Part shown: positions 5,910 through 8,235 of the stretch, in pieces
How the letters are laid out: each line of letters starts with the position of its first letter
Position numbering within the stretch: the stretch's first letter is position 1
Assembly: GCA_023488835.1 (NCBI GenBank)
Contig: JAMDCS010000115.1
Location: forward strand, 1 to 8,235
Direction of reading: 5' to 3'
DNA from: Candidatus Bathyarchaeota archaeon
Lineage (GTDB): Archaea > Thermoproteota > Bathyarchaeia > Bathyarchaeales > UBA233
Length of the DNA: 8,235 nucleotides
Notes under the pieces: generated by a model
Databases searched by the model: none
The model's input: the letters and a program-made list of their open reading frames with translations, nothing else
What the model was told of the DNA's origin: nothing
Translations under genes and position numbers: made by a program

Positions 5910-7457
5910 ATGAGAAAAAGACGAATACTAACCAAAGCATCAAACTTAGCGCAAAAAGCACTAGAAAGACACTCAGCAATCTTCATGAAAAAGAAGTTCT
6001 TTATCCTCGCAGGCATACTAGTTACTTGCTTAGCATTGAGCATCGGTCGAGCATATGCACAAACAGGCGACCCCCTAACAGACACAGGCACAGCCGTAAG
6101 CATCGGTTGGACCCTAGCCATGGGTGGCTTAGTCTGGTTCATGCAGCTTGGCTTTGCTTTCCTCGGTGCAGGCTACATCAGACAGAAAAACCAAGTCAAC
6201 TACTGGTCCAAAAGCTACATCGACTTTAGCATCGGTGTAGTCATCTTCGCATTACTCGGTTTCGGCTTAATGTTCGGTGGTTCACACGCAGCTTTCCCAA
6301 CAGGCATTGATTCTGCAGGCGCAGTTATCTACACACCCATCAAAGGCATAGACGCAGGCAACTCATTCATTGGCTGGAGTGGCTTCGCCCTAACTGGTGA
6401 CGCTTACAACGGCTTGACATTGGTGTACTTCTTCTGGGAAGCGGTCTTCGCAGCTACCTCAGTTACAATCGTAGCAGGCATGGTTGCAGAACGCCTAAAG
6501 TTCCAAGCATACCTAATCTACACGGTACTGATCAACATCTTAATCTACCCTGTTTATGGCCACTGGGTCTGGGGTGGAGGATGGTTAGCAACACTGCCCT
6601 TAGGTGTCGGTGTCAGAGACTTCGCAGGTTCAGGAGTTGTGCACGCGGTCGGTGGCTTCACAGGATTAGCTGCATGTCTGCTCGTGGGTCCAAGAATAGG
6701 TAAGTATGACAAAAACGGCAAACCACGGTCTTTCGGCTACACCAACGTACCCTACATCGTTATGGGCACAATGATTCTGTTCCTAGGTTGGTTCGGTTTC
6801 AACCCAGGAAGTACACTTAGCCCGCTTGACTTCAGAACACCCTTAGTCGCAGTCACCACGTATCTGGCCGGCGGGATGGGAGCAACAATGGCAGTCGCCA
6901 TCACATACCTAGACAAGAAGAACTTTAAGGGCGCGGACATTCAGGCAATCTGCACTGGAGCCTTAGCAGGACTCGTCGCTGTCACGGCATCGACCGCATA
7001 CATTGCTCCATGGGCATCGTTAATCATCGGACTCATCGCTGCTCCACTGGCAATCTACGGAAACTTCTTCGTGGAACGCAAACTCAAAATTGACGATCCA
7101 GTTGGTGCATTCGGCATACACGGACTCAACGGTATATTTGGGTTGCTTGCAGTAGGCTTGTTTGCAGACGGAACATATGGCGGAGTAAAGGGTATCTTCA
7201 TGAACGGTGCTGCGGGCTTAGGACAGTTAGCTGCTCAGTTGGTGGACATTGCGGTCGTTGCAGGCTTTAGCTTCGGTATGGGTCTATTGATCTTTGGTAT
7301 AATCAAGTACACAATCGGCTTACGCGCGCCAGTCAAGGATGAAGTTGAAGGACTCGATATAACTGAACATGGATTCACTGCTTACCCAGAAGTTGAAATG
7401 AAGCCAGAGGCTCCAGAATGGGTTAACGCTGAAACAGATATAGAGAAGAAGAAATAA
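5910..7457 (+). CDS. amt: Amt family ammonium transporter
   Basis: This is a 515-residue ammonium channel/transporter of the Amt/MEP/Rh family, acting in the cytoplasmic membrane. By motif alignment with E. coli AmtB, the conserved residues are the twin pore histidines H245 and H404 (H168/H318), D237 in DFAG (D160), W221 (W148), F180 and F297 (gate F107/F215) and S301 (S219). AmtB F103 is replaced by W176. About 11 membrane helices follow an N-terminal region with a signal-peptide-like stretch (MKKKFFILAG from residue 26, AYA|Q near 50), itself preceded by 25 basic residues. The C-terminal tail has the Amt motif VEGLDITEHGFTAYP and ~25 further charged residues. AmtB has 428 residues, so both ends are extended. 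ATG 5910 is chosen for its ribosome binding site; ATG 5985 would yield a plain signal peptide. No glnK follows. C-ending Ile/Phe/Tyr codons are favoured, suggesting high expression. Confidence 0.97.
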   Translation: MRKRRILTKASNLAQKALERHSAIFMKKKFFILAGILVTCLALSIGRAYAQTGDPLTDTGTAVSIGWTLAMGGLVWFMQLGFAFLGAGYIRQKNQVNYWSKSYIDFSIGVVIFALLGFGLMFGGSHAAFPTGIDSAGAVIYTPIKGIDAGNSFIGWSGFALTGDAYNGLTLVYFFWEAVFAATSVTIVAGMVAERLKFQAYLIYTVLINILIYPVYGHWVWGGGWLATLPLGVGVRDFAGSGVVHAVGGFTGLAACLLVGPRIGKYDKNGKPRSFGYTNVPYIVMGTMILFLGWFGFNPGSTLSPLDFRTPLVAVTTYLAGGMGATMAVAITYLDKKNFKGADIQAICTGALAGLVAVTASTAYIAPWASLIIGLIAAPLAIYGNFFVERKLKIDDPVGAFGIHGLNGIFGLLAVGLFADGTYGGVKGIFMNGAAGLGQLAAQLVDIAVVAGFSFGMGLLIFGIIKYTIGLRAPVKDEVEGLDITEHGFTAYPEVEMKPEAPEWVNAETDIEKKK

Positions 7458-7483
7458 TAACAAGCCAATCAAAATAAATTCCT

Positions 7484-7507
7484 ACTTTTTCTTTTTTTTA
7501 AAATTTT
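7484..7507 (+). terminator. Oligo-T terminator after amt
   Basis: A pyrimidine-rich run with T5 and T8 tracts (ACTTTTTCTTTTTTTT) followed by AAAATTTT lies 27 bases after a double TAA stop. Archaeal intrinsic termination uses such T-tracts and needs no hairpin, so amt is probably transcribed separately from the permease gene. Confidence 0.65.
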
Positions 7508-7566
7508 AGCTGTACTAATTCATTATCAAAAACAATTGTTTAGTTAAATTCTCTGTAGCTGTACAG
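7507..7566. repeat. Short direct and inverted repeats upstream of the permease gene
   Basis: TAGCTGTAC occurs at 7507-7515 and 7556-7564, 49 bases apart. The second copy lies within CTGTA-GCTG-TACAG (7553-7566), which contains the perfect palindrome CTGTACAG (7559-7566); TTACAG follows at 7569-7574. These may be additional protein-binding sites, but I see no counterpart upstream of amt. Confidence 0.4.
7531..7540. repeat. Palindrome AACAATTGTT upstream of the permease gene (copy 2)
   Basis: This is identical to the palindrome at 5754-5763. Its centre lies about 60 bases before the operator centre, against about 91 upstream of amt, a difference of 31 bases or roughly three helical turns. Confidence 0.45.
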
Positions 7567-7586
7567 GTTTACAGTTTTTCCTAAAA

Positions 7587-7605
7587 GTTATGAACAAATC
7601 ATAAC
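7587..7605. promoter_or_regulatory. Putative operator upstream of the permease gene: GTTATGA-N5-TCATAAC (perfect)
   Basis: This is a perfect inverted repeat with 7-base arms and the same ACAAA spacer as the amt copy. It lies five bases before the TTATAT box and is flanked on the left by the same TTTTTC-TAAAA context. Two conserved copies at the same spacing before two transporter genes indicate shared control. Confidence 0.78.
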
Positions 7606-7607
7606 CA

Positions 7608-7617
7608 ACTTTATATC
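7608..7617 (+). promoter_or_regulatory. TATA box of the permease gene
   Basis: ACTTTATATC contains TTATAT from 7611, 43 bases before ATG 7654 and 24 bases after the operator start. The predicted mRNA starts near 7638 with a leader of about 16 bases. Confidence 0.65.
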
Positions 7618-7653
7618 CAATACAGCCATGGTCAATAAAAACATTGTTCGAGG

Positions 7654-8166
7654 ATGAGTGCACTGCCAATCGATGCCCAAATCATAATTCTGCCCATTTT
7701 CATAGCTTGCTATGCGCTAGCTTTAAGCCGCAAAGTGAAACTCGCCTATGTATCAGTGGGTTCCTTAGCCACGTTAATCATTATCGGCGTTATATCCTGG
7801 CAAGATACAATCTTCAAAGCAATACAGTGGGACGTGCTGGCTGTTATCTGGGGTTTCATGATGGTTTCATTCATATTCTCAGAAAGCAAAATGCCCGAAT
7901 TAATCGCCAACAAAATATTAACTCACATAAAAATTGAAAAATACGCCCTCTTAGCAATCTGTGCCGTCGCAGCATTTCTGTCAGCCTTTATGGCAAACGT
8001 TGCAGTCCTTTTTCTGATGGCGCCCGTGGCTATTCAGATGGCCCGAAAACTTGGCTCGCCACTTTTCCCATACATAGTTTCCGTAGGTGTTTCCGCAAAC
8101 ATGGTTACTACAACCACCAAGCAGAAAGCGCAATCTTTATGCGAAGAGTTTACACTTATCCCTTAA
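7654..8166 (+). CDS. ArsB/NhaD/SLC13-type permease (ion transporter superfamily), N-terminal part, prematurely ended
   Basis: The 170 residues form about five membrane segments (~8-24, 28-47, 58-76, 96-130, 137-152). They match the N-terminal repeat of ion transporter superfamily permeases: QWDVLAVIWGFMMVSFIFSES, then AFLSAFMANVAVLFLMAPVAIQMARKLG, then FPYIVSVGVSANMVTTTT. In intact members (400-450 residues) the last motif continues into a DPP-type loop and the rest of the transporter. Here it changes after about codon 155 (near base 8119) to a polar, unrelated tail, KQKAQSLCEEFTLIP, and stops. No frame after 8120 restores the family, so this is not a simple frameshift. It is probably a disrupted gene, or the join is an assembly fault. 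ATG 7654 is the only in-frame start; GAGG directly abuts it, too close to act. The substrate (arsenite, carboxylate or Na+/H+) cannot be told. Confidence 0.8.
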   Translation: MSALPIDAQIIILPIFIACYALALSRKVKLAYVSVGSLATLIIIGVISWQDTIFKAIQWDVLAVIWGFMMVSFIFSESKMPELIANKILTHIKIEKYALLAICAVAAFLSAFMANVAVLFLMAPVAIQMARKLGSPLFPYIVSVGVSANMVTTTTKQKAQSLCEEFTLIP

Positions 8167-8235
8167 AAAATCCCTAAAATAACAAGTTGAAAAATCGCGA
8201 CCTAAAAAATAGGGCTTGAAGGGTGCAATCAGGCG
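8121..8235. other. Unrecognised sequence after the break in the permease gene
   Basis: This contains CGCA-N7-TGCG (8129-8143), an imperfect tandem ATCCCTTAAAA / ATCCCTAAAA (8158 and 8170, 12-base step), and CCCTA (8172-8176) facing TAGGG (8210-8214). On the minus strand one frame is open from the window end to about 8140 (about 32 codons), with no family I recognise. It could be the edge of a mobile element, a neighbouring gene's 3' end, or a chimeric assembly join. Confidence 0.35.

Noticed and set aside
7628..7657. Nine-codon frame ending in an ATGA overlap with the permease start
   Set aside because: It begins upstream of the mRNA start predicted from the TATA box and has no ribosome binding site; probably chance.
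7644..7937. 97-codon open frame overlapping the permease start
   Set aside because: It overlaps the permease gene in another frame. The permease frame has membrane segments and family motifs; this one has Cys/His/Asn-rich shadow composition.
4881..8140. 11-mer GCAATCTTTAT at 4881-4891 and 8130-8140 as copies of a mobile-element end
   Set aside because: The flanks diverge at once and the sequence resembles a TATA-like element; 11 bases alone do not show homology.

Overview
The window looks archaeal. Start sites are preceded by TATA/BRE-like boxes about 25-45 bases upstream, one transcript appears to end in an oligo-T tract without a hairpin, and the gene set (Lrp/AsnC regulator, Amt, MarC, Cys-rich zinc protein, large PAS/GAF histidine kinase) fits an archaeon. 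A mesophilic or sediment lineage such as Bathyarchaeia is my guess; no marker gene here proves it.

Layout. (1) 2-2452 (+): the 3' part of a large sensor histidine kinase. Its first visible residues match the linker and PAS domain that follow CheB-CheR in CheB/CheR-PAS fusion proteins, so the missing 5' part probably encodes CheB and/or CheR. (2) 2465-4689 (-): three co-directional genes, convergent with the kinase. In transcription order they are a cytoplasmic TIM-barrel, glycoside-hydrolase-like protein, a MarC-family membrane protein, and a small protein with three four-cysteine zinc sites. (3) 4690-5276: a gene-poor divergent intergenic region. (4) 5277-5747 (+): an Lrp/AsnC regulator, starting at GTG 5277 behind a good ribosome binding site. 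(5) 5910-7457 (+): an Amt ammonium transporter with all main conduction residues conserved. (6) 7654-8166 (+): the N-terminal third or so of an ArsB/NhaD/SLC13-type (ion transporter superfamily) permease. It loses family similarity near base 8120 and stops early. (7) 8121-8235: unrecognised, repeat-rich sequence.

How they work together. The most notable signal is a 19-bp inverted repeat, GTTATGA-N5-TCATAAC. It lies just upstream of the TATA box of amt (one mismatch) and of the permease gene (perfect). In both, the distance from operator to TATA is exactly 24 bases. A second palindrome, AACAATTGTT, lies farther upstream in both. This suggests that the ammonium transporter and the permease form a small regulon. 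The Lrp-type protein encoded next to amt is a candidate regulator, but that link is inference. No PII (glnK) gene accompanies amt within the window.
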